The translations under genes and the position numbers were made by a program. Shown piece after piece: positions 18,100 through 26,282 of a stretch of 64,000 nucleotides of DNA. The notes below the pieces were generated by a model, which worked only from the letters and a program-made list of their open reading frames with translations, searched no databases and was not told the origin of the DNA. The stretch covers positions 124,001 to 188,000 of the forward strand of contig CATXID010000002.1 in NCBI GenBank assembly GCA_958369225.1, given 5' to 3'. Numbering within the stretch: the first letter of the stretch is position 1; each line of letters opens with the position of its first letter. The stretch is from an uncultured Collinsella sp. (GTDB lineage: Bacteria > Actinomycetota > Coriobacteriia > Coriobacteriales > Coriobacteriaceae).

Positions 18100-18165
18100 G
18101 TTATATCCAAAAACCACCCGTAATTCCACCTCGCCCCCGAACGGTCAGCAAAGTGCGATGAACGG
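18100..18165 (-). promoter_or_regulatory. Predicted promoter of arcA copy 2
   Basis: Same architecture as at 15009-15074: GAACGG complement repeats at 18139-18144 and 18160-18165 (21-nt period), conserved block 18124-18145, TGGAA at the -35 position, and TATAAC (18105-18100) as -10. The intervening bases differ between the two promoters. Confidence 0.65.
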
Positions 18166-18365
18166 TATATCGCATATGATTCCCCCATGATGCACTTCAG
18201 TTTTCTAAAGCAGGTTTTCAAAGGTAAACGTTCTTTTTTCTAAGGAATTAAGCCAGATTGCACAAATATTTTCATGTTTAGGAATTGCATAGCTAAAACG
18301 GTTTTCTGCATATATATGTCGTTTGTCCGCGATTCGATTTGGATTCGATTATATTCAGCTCGCAA

Positions 18366-18378
18366 TCATTCTTATTCA
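18366..18378 (-). promoter_or_regulatory. ArgR-box-like motif upstream of arcA copy 2
   Basis: The minus strand reads TGAATAAGAATGA, one base different from the motif upstream of copy 1 and at a similar distance (about 350 nt) from the gene. The stretch 18166-18569 is otherwise AT-rich and non-coding. Confidence 0.45.
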
Positions 18379-18569
18379 TACATCCTCACCAGTTGAGTAT
18401 GGATATGGATTGTTTTCAAAACGAGTCAGGCAGTTAGTTGCATGCATTGGCAGCGTAAGAAGTAGGTTAAGATACCGTTCGCACAATACGTCCGTGCCAC
18501 AAGTCGACTAAATTGAGACAATAGTGAATAGTGTTAGGCTACCGTCCCCCGCGGGGACTGAACGGACAG

Positions 18570-21071
18570 ATGCATATGCCGAGCAAAATCGAAAAAAAGC
18601 AAGCCGCCGCAAAGCTGCGCAAACCGCCGCGCGACTTCTCGTACACGCAGAACCGAGAGCTCAGCTGGCTACGCTTTGACAACCGTGTGCTCGACGAGGC
18701 TTTTGATGAGTCCGTGCCGCTGTTCGAGCGCCTTAAGTTCGTCTCGATCTTCGAGTCAAACCTCGATGAGTTCCTCATGGTGCGCGTGGGTGGCCTGTCC
18801 GACCTTGCCGAGCTCAAAAAGCAACCTGTCGACAACAAGAGCAATATGACCGCCTCGGAGCAGGTCGATGCTGTCATGGCGGAGCTGCCCGGGCTCCTTA
18901 CCCGTTGGGAGTCCATCTTTAAGAGCATCGAGGGCAAGCTCGACACCCTGGGCGTTCACCGCGCCCGCATCGATTCGCTTACGCCCGAGGAGCGCACCTT
19001 TGTAACCCGCTACTTCCAGGCCTACGTGTCGCCGGTCATCTCACCGCTGGTGATCGACCCGCGCCACCCCTTCCCCAACCTGCGCAACGGCGCACTTTAC
19101 CTGGCCTGCGGCCTGGACGGCGTCACCGACGAGGAAAGCTTGCTGGGCCTGATCGAGATTCCCGCCTCGATGAACCGCGTGGTCGAGATCCCCTCGCCCA
19201 CCGGCACCTACTCCTACATTCTGCTCGAGGACGTCATCCTCGCCTGCCTGGACAGCTGCTTTGGCTCCTATAAGCCGCTCGACCGCGCGCTCATCCGCGT
19301 CACCCGCAATGCCGATATCGATCCGGACGGCGAGGGCGTCGAGGAGGAAGAGGACTACCGCCAGCATATGAAGCGCATCCTCAAGAAGCGCTTGCGCCTG
19401 CAGCCGGTAGTGCTCGCCGTCTCGGGCTCACTCGAGAAGCAGACGCTCAAGACTATCCGCAAGGCGCTCGAGCTCTCGCGTCGCTCGGTCTTTACCTGCG
19501 ACATCCCGCTCAACCTGGGCTATGTCTTTGGCATTGAGGGCAAGATTCCCGAGCACCTGCGCAACGAGCTGCTCTTTACGCCGTTTAAGCCGCAGCCCAA
19601 CCCCACCATCGATATGACCCGCTCCATCCGCGAGCAGGTACTTCAGCACGACAAGCTGCTCTTTTATCCCTATGAGGCCATGAACCCCTTCCTGGATCTG
19701 GTACACGAGGCCGCCTACGACCCCGAGTGCATCTCACTGCGCATCACGCTCTACCGCGTGGCTAAGCAGAGCCGCCTGTGCGAGTCGCTGATCGATGCCG
19801 CCGAGAACGGCAAAGAGGTCACGGTGCTCATGGAGCTCCGCGCCCGCTTCGACGAGCAGAACAACATCGAGTGGGCCGAGCGTCTGGAAGAGGCAGGCTG
19901 CACCGTCATCTACGGCTCCGAAGGCTTTAAGTGCCACTCCAAGATCTGCCAGCTCACCTATCGCGAGGGCATGGCGCTTACACGCCTGACGCTGTTGGGC
20001 ACCGGCAACTTTAACGAGAAGACGGCCAAGCTCTACAGCGACTTTATGCTCATGACCGCCCATCCCGGCATCGGCGAGGACGCCAACTTGTTCTTCCGCA
20101 ATCTGTCGCTGGGCAACCTGCGCGGCGATTACCGCTTCCTGGGCGTGGCGCCGGTCGGCCTGAAGCCGCTCATCATGCGCGGCCTGGATCGCGAAATCCA
20201 GCGCGCCCTCGCTGGCGAACCCGCCCGTGTGTTCTTTAAGCTCAACTCGCTCACCGACCGCGAAGTCATCGACAAGATCGCCGAGGCATCGTGCGCAGGA
20301 GTCCGCGTAGACATGATCATCCGCGGCATCTCGTGCCTCAAGCCCGGTGTTCCGGGCAAGACCGAGAACGTGCACGTACGCTCCATCGTCGGACGCTTTT
20401 TGGAGCATGCGCGCGTCTACGCCTTTGGCGTGGACTCGGACATGATCTATCTGAGCTCGGCCGACATGATGACGCGCAACACCGAGCACCGCGTGGAGAT
20501 CGCCTTCCCCGTGCTCGACCCCACCTGCCGCGCACTGGTACACGAGTACATGGGCATGCAGCTGCGCGACAACGTGAAGGCCCGCAGCCTCACGAGCGAC
20601 GGCACCTGGGTTCCCGTGGAGCGCCACGAGGGCGAGAGGCCCTTCAACTCACAGGAAGCTCTGCTGGAGCGTGCCTATCGCAACGCCGAGGCGGCCGCGC
20701 AGCAGCGCGCACAGGAGAAGGAACGCGTGGCCGAAGAAGCTATTCAGGCCGAGGTTGAACATAGGGCAGTTGCCAAACCGGAAGCGATTGCCGCTCCCCC
20801 GGTGAATGAGCCCGAGGCTGCCGCAGAGCCCGCCGTGGAGAAAGCGCCCGAGGTTCAGAAGGTCCAGGTGACCGTCATTGATCCCGAGCCTGCACCTGCA
20901 CCTCAGCCCGAGCCGCAGGTCACCAAGCCCGCACCCGAGACGAGCGCCCGTCGCGATAAGCCCGCCGGCAAGACCAAGGCCATCGAGCGCCATCGCCCCG
21001 GCCGCGTGCGCATGGGCCTGGGCCTGATTGGCCTGGGTCTTAAGACGCTCATTACCGGCAAGACGAAATAG
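18570..21071 (+). CDS. ppk1: Polyphosphate kinase 1 with a C-terminal extension
   Basis: Reversible synthesis of inorganic polyphosphate from ATP. From the ATG at 18570 (another in-frame ATG follows at 18576) the protein has 833 residues against about 690 for typical PPK1. N-terminal RELSWLRFDNRVLDEAFD, the phospho-histidine region FKCHSKICQLTYREG, LLGTGNFNEKTAKLYSDF and RNTEHRVEIAFPVLDP are family hallmarks. The extra 130 or so residues are Ala/Glu/Pro-rich followed by a basic, glycine-rich tail (RPGRVRMGLGLIGLGLK). The ribosome-binding site is weak. A terminator follows. Confidence 0.93.
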   Translation: MHMPSKIEKKQAAAKLRKPPRDFSYTQNRELSWLRFDNRVLDEAFDESVPLFERLKFVSIFESNLDEFLMVRVGGLSDLAELKKQPVDNKSNMTASEQVDAVMAELPGLLTRWESIFKSIEGKLDTLGVHRARIDSLTPEERTFVTRYFQAYVSPVISPLVIDPRHPFPNLRNGALYLACGLDGVTDEESLLGLIEIPASMNRVVEIPSPTGTYSYILLEDVILACLDSCFGSYKPLDRALIRVTRNADIDPDGEGVEEEEDYRQHMKRILKKRLRLQPVVLAVSGSLEKQTLKTIRKALELSRRSVFTCDIPLNLGYVFGIEGKIPEHLRNELLFTPFKPQPNPTIDMTRSIREQVLQHDKLLFYPYEAMNPFLDLVHEAAYDPECISLRITLYRVAKQSRLCESLIDAAENGKEVTVLMELRARFDEQNNIEWAERLEEAGCTVIYGSEGFKCHSKICQLTYREGMALTRLTLLGTGNFNEKTAKLYSDFMLMTAHPGIGEDANLFFRNLSLGNLRGDYRFLGVAPVGLKPLIMRGLDREIQRALAGEPARVFFKLNSLTDREVIDKIAEASCAGVRVDMIIRGISCLKPGVPGKTENVHVRSIVGRFLEHARVYAFGVDSDMIYLSSADMMTRNTEHRVEIAFPVLDPTCRALVHEYMGMQLRDNVKARSLTSDGTWVPVERHEGERPFNSQEALLERAYRNAEAAAQQRAQEKERVAEEAIQAEVEHRAVAKPEAIAAPPVNEPEAAAEPAVEKAPEVQKVQVTVIDPEPAPAPQPEPQVTKPAPETSARRDKPAGKTKAIERHRPGRVRMGLGLIGLGLKTLITGKTK

Positions 21072-21094
21072 TCGTTTGTAGAAGCAGTTTGTAG

Positions 21095-21136
21095 AAGCGC
21101 CCCGCATTTGAGGAAAGCCTCGGATGCGGGGCGCTT
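21095..21136 (+). terminator. Terminator of ppk1
   Basis: AAGCGCCCCGCAT (21095-21107) pairs with ATGCGGGGCGCTT (21124-21136), followed by TT. Confidence 0.85.
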
Positions 21137-21184
21137 TTCCCTGCTACCATGGTGCGAGCAACAACGCGAATGACAGGCAGGGAT

Positions 21185-22498
21185 ATGAAGCTCACTATAG
21201 AATCGATGACCTACGGCGCCGACGGTCTGGCGCACGCCGACAACGGTAAAGCCGTCTTTGTGCAGGGCGCCGTGGCAGGCGACACCGTCGAGGCCGAGGT
21301 CGTACAGGACGGCAAGTCGTTCATGCGCGCCCGCACCACCGAGATTCTGGAGCCAAGCCCCGATCGCATTCAGCCTCCCTGCCCCTTCGTGGGCATCTGC
21401 GGCGGCTGCTCGTGGGGCAATCTCTCACGCACGGCACAGCTCGCCGCCAAGGAGCAAAACCTGCGCTCCACGCTCGAGCGCATCGGCAAGTTCGCTCCTG
21501 AGCAGGTCGATGAGTTGGTACAGCCCATCCGCCACACCAAGGACGACTGGGGCTACCGCAATAAAATCGAGCTGGAGCCGACCGTCGTCAACGGTCGCGT
21601 GCGCCTTGGCATGCACGGTGTCGACCCCAGCAAAATCGTGGCCGTCGATGCGTGCCCGCTGTTCGATAAGCGTTTTCCCAAGGCGCTCAAATCGGTCGTC
21701 GGCGCGCTCAACTATCTGAGCGGTAGCCACGACCTGGGCCTCGAGCGCGTGGGCATTCGCGCATCGCGCCGCACCAAGGCACTCGAGGTCGCACTCTGGA
21801 CGCCCACAGGCTCTTTTCCGCGCTCGCAGGTCTCCCGCGTGCTGGCGGACGCCGCTCATCCCACGAGCATCGTGCGCGTGATGAGCAAGGGCGAAAAGAA
21901 AGCTCGCCGCGTCTCCAAAGTCGAGATGCTCGCCGGCGAGGGCTCGTGGACCGAGAATATCGCCGAAGGCCAGATGCGCTTATCTGCCCCCTCGTTTTTC
22001 CAGGTCAATACCAAGGGCGCCGAGATTTTGATTGAGCTCGTTATGGACGCCCTCGACCCGCAGGAAGACGAACTGGCCGTGGACCTGTACTGCGGTGCCG
22101 GCACCTTTACCCTGCCGCTCGCCCGCCGCTGCGATTTTGTCGCCGCCGTCGAGGCCTACGGCCCGGCCGTGCGCGACCTACGCCGTAACCTGGAGATCAA
22201 CAGGCTCGATAACGTCGACGTCATCGGCGGCGATGCCGTGCGCGAGTTCCCCGATCAGGACGCCGACGTCTTGGTGGTCGACCCGCCGCGTGCGGGCCTC
22301 GCCCCTGAGGCGATCGACCTCATCGCGAGCACGAGTGCGCGCGATGTCGCCTATGTGAGCTGTGATCCGGCAACTCTGGCCCGCGACCTCAAGCGCTTTG
22401 TCGAGGAGGGCACCTTCTCCCCCGTCAAGATCACGCCGGTCGACCTATTCCCGCAAACCTTCCACTGCGAAACCGTCGTCCACCTCAAGCGCAACTAG
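21185..22498 (+). CDS. rlmD: 23S rRNA (uracil-5-)-methyltransferase, RlmD/RumA type
   Basis: SAM-dependent uracil-5-methyltransferase of the TrmA/RlmD family, 437 residues from the ATG at 21185 (AGGGAT upstream). Order of domains: N-terminal TRAM domain (MKLTIESMTYGADGLAHADNG start), iron-sulfur Cys cluster CPFVGICGGCSWG near residue 66, central RNA-binding domain, and a Rossmann methyltransferase domain with DLYCGAGTFTLPLA and catalytic Cys near 392 in YVSCDPATLARD. Which uracil is modified cannot be decided from sequence (RlmD, RlmCD or a tRNA enzyme). Confidence 0.9.
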   Translation: MKLTIESMTYGADGLAHADNGKAVFVQGAVAGDTVEAEVVQDGKSFMRARTTEILEPSPDRIQPPCPFVGICGGCSWGNLSRTAQLAAKEQNLRSTLERIGKFAPEQVDELVQPIRHTKDDWGYRNKIELEPTVVNGRVRLGMHGVDPSKIVAVDACPLFDKRFPKALKSVVGALNYLSGSHDLGLERVGIRASRRTKALEVALWTPTGSFPRSQVSRVLADAAHPTSIVRVMSKGEKKARRVSKVEMLAGEGSWTENIAEGQMRLSAPSFFQVNTKGAEILIELVMDALDPQEDELAVDLYCGAGTFTLPLARRCDFVAAVEAYGPAVRDLRRNLEINRLDNVDVIGGDAVREFPDQDADVLVVDPPRAGLAPEAIDLIASTSARDVAYVSCDPATLARDLKRFVEEGTFSPVKITPVDLFPQTFHCETVVHLKRN

Positions 22499-22511
22499 CT
22501 GATGATTTTTG

Positions 22512-22569
22512 GGACGGGGATTAGATAATCAATTAGTACCGAATGATTATCTAATCCCGTCCCTTTTTA
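22512..22569 (+). terminator. Long terminator after the rRNA methyltransferase
   Basis: A 20-bp stem with one bulged G (left arm 22512-22532 beginning GGGACGGGGATTAGATAATC, right arm 22545-22564) followed by TTTTT and preceded by TTTTT, so it may work in both directions. Confidence 0.85.
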
Positions 22570-22653
22570 AACATTGGAAAATCGAGCGTGGCAAGCGTAT
22601 GTCTTCGGGGTATAAGACGGCTAATTGTATGCCGCCCTATGAAAGGAACCCTT

Positions 22654-23196
22654 ATGCCCAGCGTTGCCGTTCTTGCCGCCGATGGCTTTGAAACGATTGA
22701 ATGCCTGACCATGGTCGATGTCATGCGTCGCGGCGGCGTGCGCGCCACGCTCGTCTCGATCATGCCCACGCGCGAGGTCGTAAGCTCGCTGCAGATTCCC
22801 GTAACCTGCGACGCACTCTTTGACGAGATTAACTTTGACGAGTATGACTGCGTCGTGCTGCCCGGCGGTCTGCCCGGCGCCACCAACCTGCGCGCCGACC
22901 AGCGCGTCTGCGACGTAGTCTGCGAGTTCGCAGCGACCAAGCATGTTGCCGCCATCTGCGCCGCTCCGTTTATCCTGGGCGAACTTGACCTGCTCGAGGG
23001 ACGCCACGCCACGTGCTTCCCCGGCTTTGAGAAGAGCTTCCCCGAGGGCGCCTATACCGGCGACAAGGTCACACACGACGGCAACATCATCACTGCCAGC
23101 GGCATGGCCCAGTCGCTCCCCTTTGCGCTTGAGCTGCTGCGCACGCTCGCCGGCGACAAGGCTGTCGAGAAGGTTGCCGAGGGCATTCAGCTATGA
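22654..23196 (+). CDS. DJ-1/PfpI family protein
   Basis: A 180-residue member of the DJ-1/ThiJ/PfpI superfamily. The ATG at 22654 follows AAAGGAACCC at good distance; the longer frame upstream is inside the terminator region. Glu in LAADGFETIECL and the nucleophilic Cys in HVAAICAAPFILG near residue 101 form the conserved pair of the DJ-1 group, and LPGGLPGATNLR is typical. Activity could be deglycase, chaperone or thiamine-related; sequence does not decide. Its stop overlaps the maf start (ATGA), implying coupled translation. Confidence 0.88.
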   Translation: MPSVAVLAADGFETIECLTMVDVMRRGGVRATLVSIMPTREVVSSLQIPVTCDALFDEINFDEYDCVVLPGGLPGATNLRADQRVCDVVCEFAATKHVAAICAAPFILGELDLLEGRHATCFPGFEKSFPEGAYTGDKVTHDGNIITASGMAQSLPFALELLRTLAGDKAVEKVAEGIQL

Positions 23197-23774
23197 TTTT
23201 GGCTTCGCAATCACCGCGCCGCATCGAGCTGATGCGCGAAGCGGGCTACGACATCCGCGTCATTCCCGCTGACATCGACGAGACTCCTTTTGATGACGAG
23301 GCCCCGCTTACGCTTGTCGAGCGCTTAGCTCGCGCTAAGGCTGCCGCCGTTGCCGCCGAGTACGCCGATCCCAGTGAGCTGACCATCGCGGCCGACACCA
23401 TCGTCACCTTCGATGGCAAGATTTTAGGTAAGCCGGCAAACGAGGACGAAGCCCGCACGATGCTCCACGAGCTCTCGGGGCGCACGCACCAGGTCGCAAC
23501 CGGCGTCTGCATCGTTAGAGCCGGAGACGTCGCAGCCCCGCACGCCGCCGAGAGCCTGTCGTTTGTCGATGTGACCGACGTGACGTTCTATGAGCTCACC
23601 GACGAGCAGATTGAGCGCTACGTCACCTCAGGCGAGCCCATGGACAAAGCCGGCGCCTACGGCATCCAGGGCGTCGGCGGGCGCATGCTCGTGCATGATA
23701 TTTCGGGCGACTTCTACAACGTGGTGGGCCTGCCCATCGCTCGCGTCGCGCGAGCGATTCAAAAACTATCGTAA
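23193..23774 (+). CDS. maf: Maf-like nucleoside triphosphate pyrophosphatase
   Basis: Hydrolyses dTTP/UTP or modified nucleotides to monophosphates; 193 residues. The N-terminal ILASQSPRRIELMREAG is the Maf signature, followed by AADTIVTFDGKILGKPANEDEA and the C-terminal GKAYGIQG-type loop, here KAGAYGIQGVGG. It overlaps the preceding gene by 4 nt. Confidence 0.94.
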   Translation: MILASQSPRRIELMREAGYDIRVIPADIDETPFDDEAPLTLVERLARAKAAAVAAEYADPSELTIAADTIVTFDGKILGKPANEDEARTMLHELSGRTHQVATGVCIVRAGDVAAPHAAESLSFVDVTDVTFYELTDEQIERYVTSGEPMDKAGAYGIQGVGGRMLVHDISGDFYNVVGLPIARVARAIQKLS

Positions 23775-23875
23775 TTGCATCTGGCGCTGGGTATCCCCCA
23801 GCGCCTACAATTTCGGCGTACCGTACGGATCCCGACCGGGCATAAGGCCCGGCGGAAAACCGATAGGAGTAAAAC

Positions 23876-24877
23876 ATGGATACACTGCTTGAGGCCATTG
23901 ACGTTTGCGATGTCGATGGCTTTTGCTTTGGCAACTATACGGACGAGGAGGCCGGCACCGGTTGCACCGTAATCGTGGCACCCGAGGGCGCCACCGGCGG
24001 TGTTGACGTTCGCGGCGGTGCCCCGGCATCGCGCGAGACCGACCTGCTGCGTCCCGAGAACACCGTGGACAAGGTCCACGCCGTCTGCCTTTCGGGTGGA
24101 TCGGCCTTTGGTCTGGAGGCCGCAAGCGGCGTCGCCCGCGAGCTCGAGAGCCGCGGCATCGGCCTTCCCGTCGGTCCCACGCAGGTGCCCATCGTGTGCT
24201 CCAGCTGCATCTTCGACCTCGCCTTTGGCGACCCCTCCGTACGCCCCGACATCGAGGCTGGCATCTCCGCCGTGCGCGAGGCGCTCGACAACACCCCCAC
24301 CACGCTCGAGCAGGGCAATGTAGGTGCCGGCACCGGTGCCACCGTGGGCAAGCTCATGGGCCCCGCCACCTGCATGAAGGCCGGCCTAGGCGCTGCCGCC
24401 GTGGCACTCGGCCCCGTTAAGGTGGGTGCCGTGGTCTCGGTCAACGCCTGCGGCAATGTTATCGACCCCTTCACCGGTGAATGGGTAGCTGGCATGCGCG
24501 CTGCAGCTGATAGCGACCAGATCGTCGACATGGAGCTCGCCGCCTTTGCCGCCGCCGGATCTATGCAGATGCCGCTCGACCGCACCAACACCACCATCAG
24601 CTGCATCGTCACCAACGTGGAGCTCACCAAGGCTCAGGCCACCAAGATCTCCCAGATGGCCGCAGACGCCTATGCGCACGCCATCCGCCCCACACACACC
24701 ACCAACGACGGCGACACCATCTACACCCTCGCCAGCGGCAAGCTAGACGCTCAGACAAGCGCCGCCGTACCCCTGGACCTGCTGGGCATGCTCGCCGTAA
24801 GGGCCCTACAGACCGCCATCGTAAACGGAGCCAAAACCGCCAAAACCTCCCACGGCATCCCGGGTGCCGCGAAGTAA
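23876..24877 (+). CDS. P1 family (S58) peptidase, DmpA/L-aminopeptidase-like
   Basis: Member of the self-processing S58 family (L-aminopeptidase/D-esterase, DmpA, BapA); 333 residues from an ATG preceded by AGGAGT. Visible family blocks are LSGGSAFGLEAASGVARELE, GNVGAGTGATVGKLMG and NTTISCIVTNVELTKAQA. The last contains the Thr/Ser residues at which members of the family cleave themselves to expose the nucleophile; the exact cut site is inferred. No signal peptide, so probably cytoplasmic. A long hairpin element follows directly. Confidence 0.88.
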   Translation: MDTLLEAIDVCDVDGFCFGNYTDEEAGTGCTVIVAPEGATGGVDVRGGAPASRETDLLRPENTVDKVHAVCLSGGSAFGLEAASGVARELESRGIGLPVGPTQVPIVCSSCIFDLAFGDPSVRPDIEAGISAVREALDNTPTTLEQGNVGAGTGATVGKLMGPATCMKAGLGAAAVALGPVKVGAVVSVNACGNVIDPFTGEWVAGMRAAADSDQIVDMELAAFAAAGSMQMPLDRTNTTISCIVTNVELTKAQATKISQMAADAYAHAIRPTHTTNDGDTIYTLASGKLDAQTSAAVPLDLLGMLAVRALQTAIVNGAKTAKTSHGIPGAAK

Positions 24878-24889
24878 CCTAACCTGACC

Positions 24890-25014
24890 GGTTGCCCGGT
24901 GGGGCTTGGTTATGTTTGCTGCTCTACAGTCCTGGCTCGCACGAAGAGCACATTAAGTGCTCTTCGGCTCGTGCGGAACTCGCGACAAACATAACCAAGC
25001 CCCACCGGGCAACC
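24890..25014. repeat. Long hairpin element 1: 29-bp perfect arms, 67-nt core
   Basis: Arms 24890-24918 and 24986-25014 are perfect complements. The core (24919-24985) holds a GAAGAGCAC/GTGCTCTTC stem with an ATTAA loop and, on its complement, matches the core of element 2 almost base for base. It sits downstream of the S58 peptidase gene and could end its transcript. Confidence 0.85.
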
Positions 25015-25035
25015 TACTCAACAAGATCCCTTTCA

Positions 25036-25083
25036 GCCCAGGCCCCTGTGTACCGCGCGTCTAAGATCTTCAAATTCAAATAA
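25036..25083 (+). pseudogene. Remnant of a glycosyltransferase 3-prime end
   Basis: The last 15 codons before the TAA at 25081 read AQAPVYRASKIFKFK. The neighbouring glycosyltransferase ends YHLASKIFKFN, encoded on the opposite strand. The match of ASKIFKF and the shared AAGATCTTCAAATTCAA suggest the tail of a lost or inverted paralogue. The piece is too short to date. Confidence 0.45.
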
Positions 25084-25108
25084 TCCGACAATCGATTCTT
25101 ATAGCAAA

Positions 25109-25218
25109 GGCCCCTTGGCCTTTAGTTTGATACAAGTTCCGCACGAGCCGGAAAGCACTTAATGTGCTTTCCGTGCGAGCAGGACTGTTCGCAGTAGCAA
25201 ACTAAAGGCCAAGGGGCC
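25109..25218. repeat. Long hairpin element 2: 21-bp perfect arms, 68-nt core
   Basis: Arms 25109-25129 and 25198-25218 are perfect complements with a different sequence from element 1, sharing only GTTTG at the inner end. The core (25130-25197) has GGAAAGCAC/GTGCTTTCC around TTAAT. It lies downstream of the glycosyltransferase gene and can serve as its terminator. Confidence 0.85.
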
Positions 25219-25250
25219 CAGTCAACCTATCGGCAGCGATTACTCAACAG

Positions 25251-26282
25251 TTAGTTGAATTTGAAGATCTTTGAGGCAAGATGGTATAGGCCGAGTGTGG
25301 TTTTGTCTCCGGCCCGTCCACGCAGGTTGGTAAAGAATCCGACCACGCCGTAGCGAGCGCGACGATACATGCGCTCGTCGTACTCCTTCAGGTCCTTCCA
25401 CAGCGTCTTCAGGCGCTCATCGGCACAATCTTCCTCGGAAAGCTTGGTGAGCACCGAGCAAATCGCCATCATCATGGTGAAGTAGCCCATCATGTACGAA
25501 CGCAGACGCGAGGACTCAACGTCCTGGTACAGGTGGAACGATTCCATCATGATGCGCGTTACGCGGAACTGCTGACCCAGGCGCTTGACCATCGTGGCCT
25601 CATTGACGCTCTGGCCCTCGCGACCGATAAAGTAGCGATAGAGGTCGATGTCGGCGTAATACATGGTCTTGCAGCGCGGCAGCGGCACGTATGCGTAGAT
25701 ATTATCCACGTAGAACGTGTGTGCCGGCATAGGCAGATTGGACTCGCGCAGTACATCGGTGCGATAGCACAGGCTGTGCATGAGTAGGTTCTGATCGGGA
25801 CGGAAGTGTCCGATCTGGTCCCAAGAGAAAATCTTTTTACGCGGCAGGGCAAACTTGTAGCCAATAGCGGTATGCGTGCCCTCGTAAACCTTCTCGTACA
25901 CGTAGTTCGAGATAAACAGGTCGACGCGCTGGTCGCGCTCCTCAAAGCCACGCAGAATCGACAGCATGGTCGAAAGCGCCGCTCCGTCGAGCCAGTCGTC
26001 CGAGTCGACAACCTTGTAGTAGGTGCCCTGCGCCTCGCGCAGACCCGAAAGGACGGCAATACCGTGGCCGCCGTTCTCCTGGTGCACCGCGCGAATGATT
26101 CCAGGATAACGCGCCTCCCACTCGTCGGCCTTGGCGGCCGTCTCGTCCTTGGAGCCGTCGTCCACCACGATAATCTCGATATCGGTGGCGTAATTGCTCC
26201 CCTCCAAGATGGAGGTGATGCAATGGTCCATGTCCTTGGCGGCGTTATACGAGGGAATACCGAATGTTATGACTTTATGCAT
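25251..26282 (-). CDS. Family 2 glycosyltransferase
   Basis: Inverting GT-A glycosyltransferase of 343 residues. The start MHKVITFGIPSYN (ATG 26282) overlaps the last bases of glf; a frame 18 nt longer exists. The nucleotide-binding EIIVVDDGSKDET near residue 38 and the acidic KVVDSDDWLDG near 90 (DXD-type) are clear. The second half is family-specific without membrane segments. With glf immediately upstream it probably adds galactofuranose or another sugar to a cell-surface glycan; the acceptor is not known. Confidence 0.9.
   Translation of the reverse strand: MHKVITFGIPSYNAAKDMDHCITSILEGSNYATDIEIIVVDDGSKDETAAKADEWEARYPGIIRAVHQENGGHGIAVLSGLREAQGTYYKVVDSDDWLDGAALSTMLSILRGFEERDQRVDLFISNYVYEKVYEGTHTAIGYKFALPRKKIFSWDQIGHFRPDQNLLMHSLCYRTDVLRESNLPMPAHTFYVDNIYAYVPLPRCKTMYYADIDLYRYFIGREGQSVNEATMVKRLGQQFRVTRIMMESFHLYQDVESSRLRSYMMGYFTMMMAICSVLTKLSEEDCADERLKTLWKDLKEYDERMYRRARYGVVGFFTNLRGRAGDKTTLGLYHLASKIFKFN

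Noticed and set aside
12578..18161. Very long plus-strand open frames (over 460 codons) opposite arcB and both arcA genes
   Set aside because: They are exact shadows of the GC-rich minus-strand genes, have low-complexity Val/Leu/Gly/Asp composition and no ribosome-binding sites.
22512..22569. 22512-22569 as a further member of the constant-core hairpin family
   Set aside because: Its loop is only 12 nt and has no core; it is a plain long terminator.
24892..25083. 63-codon plus-strand frame as a real small gene
   Set aside because: Most of it is hairpin element 1; only its last 15 codons resemble a protein, as a gene remnant.
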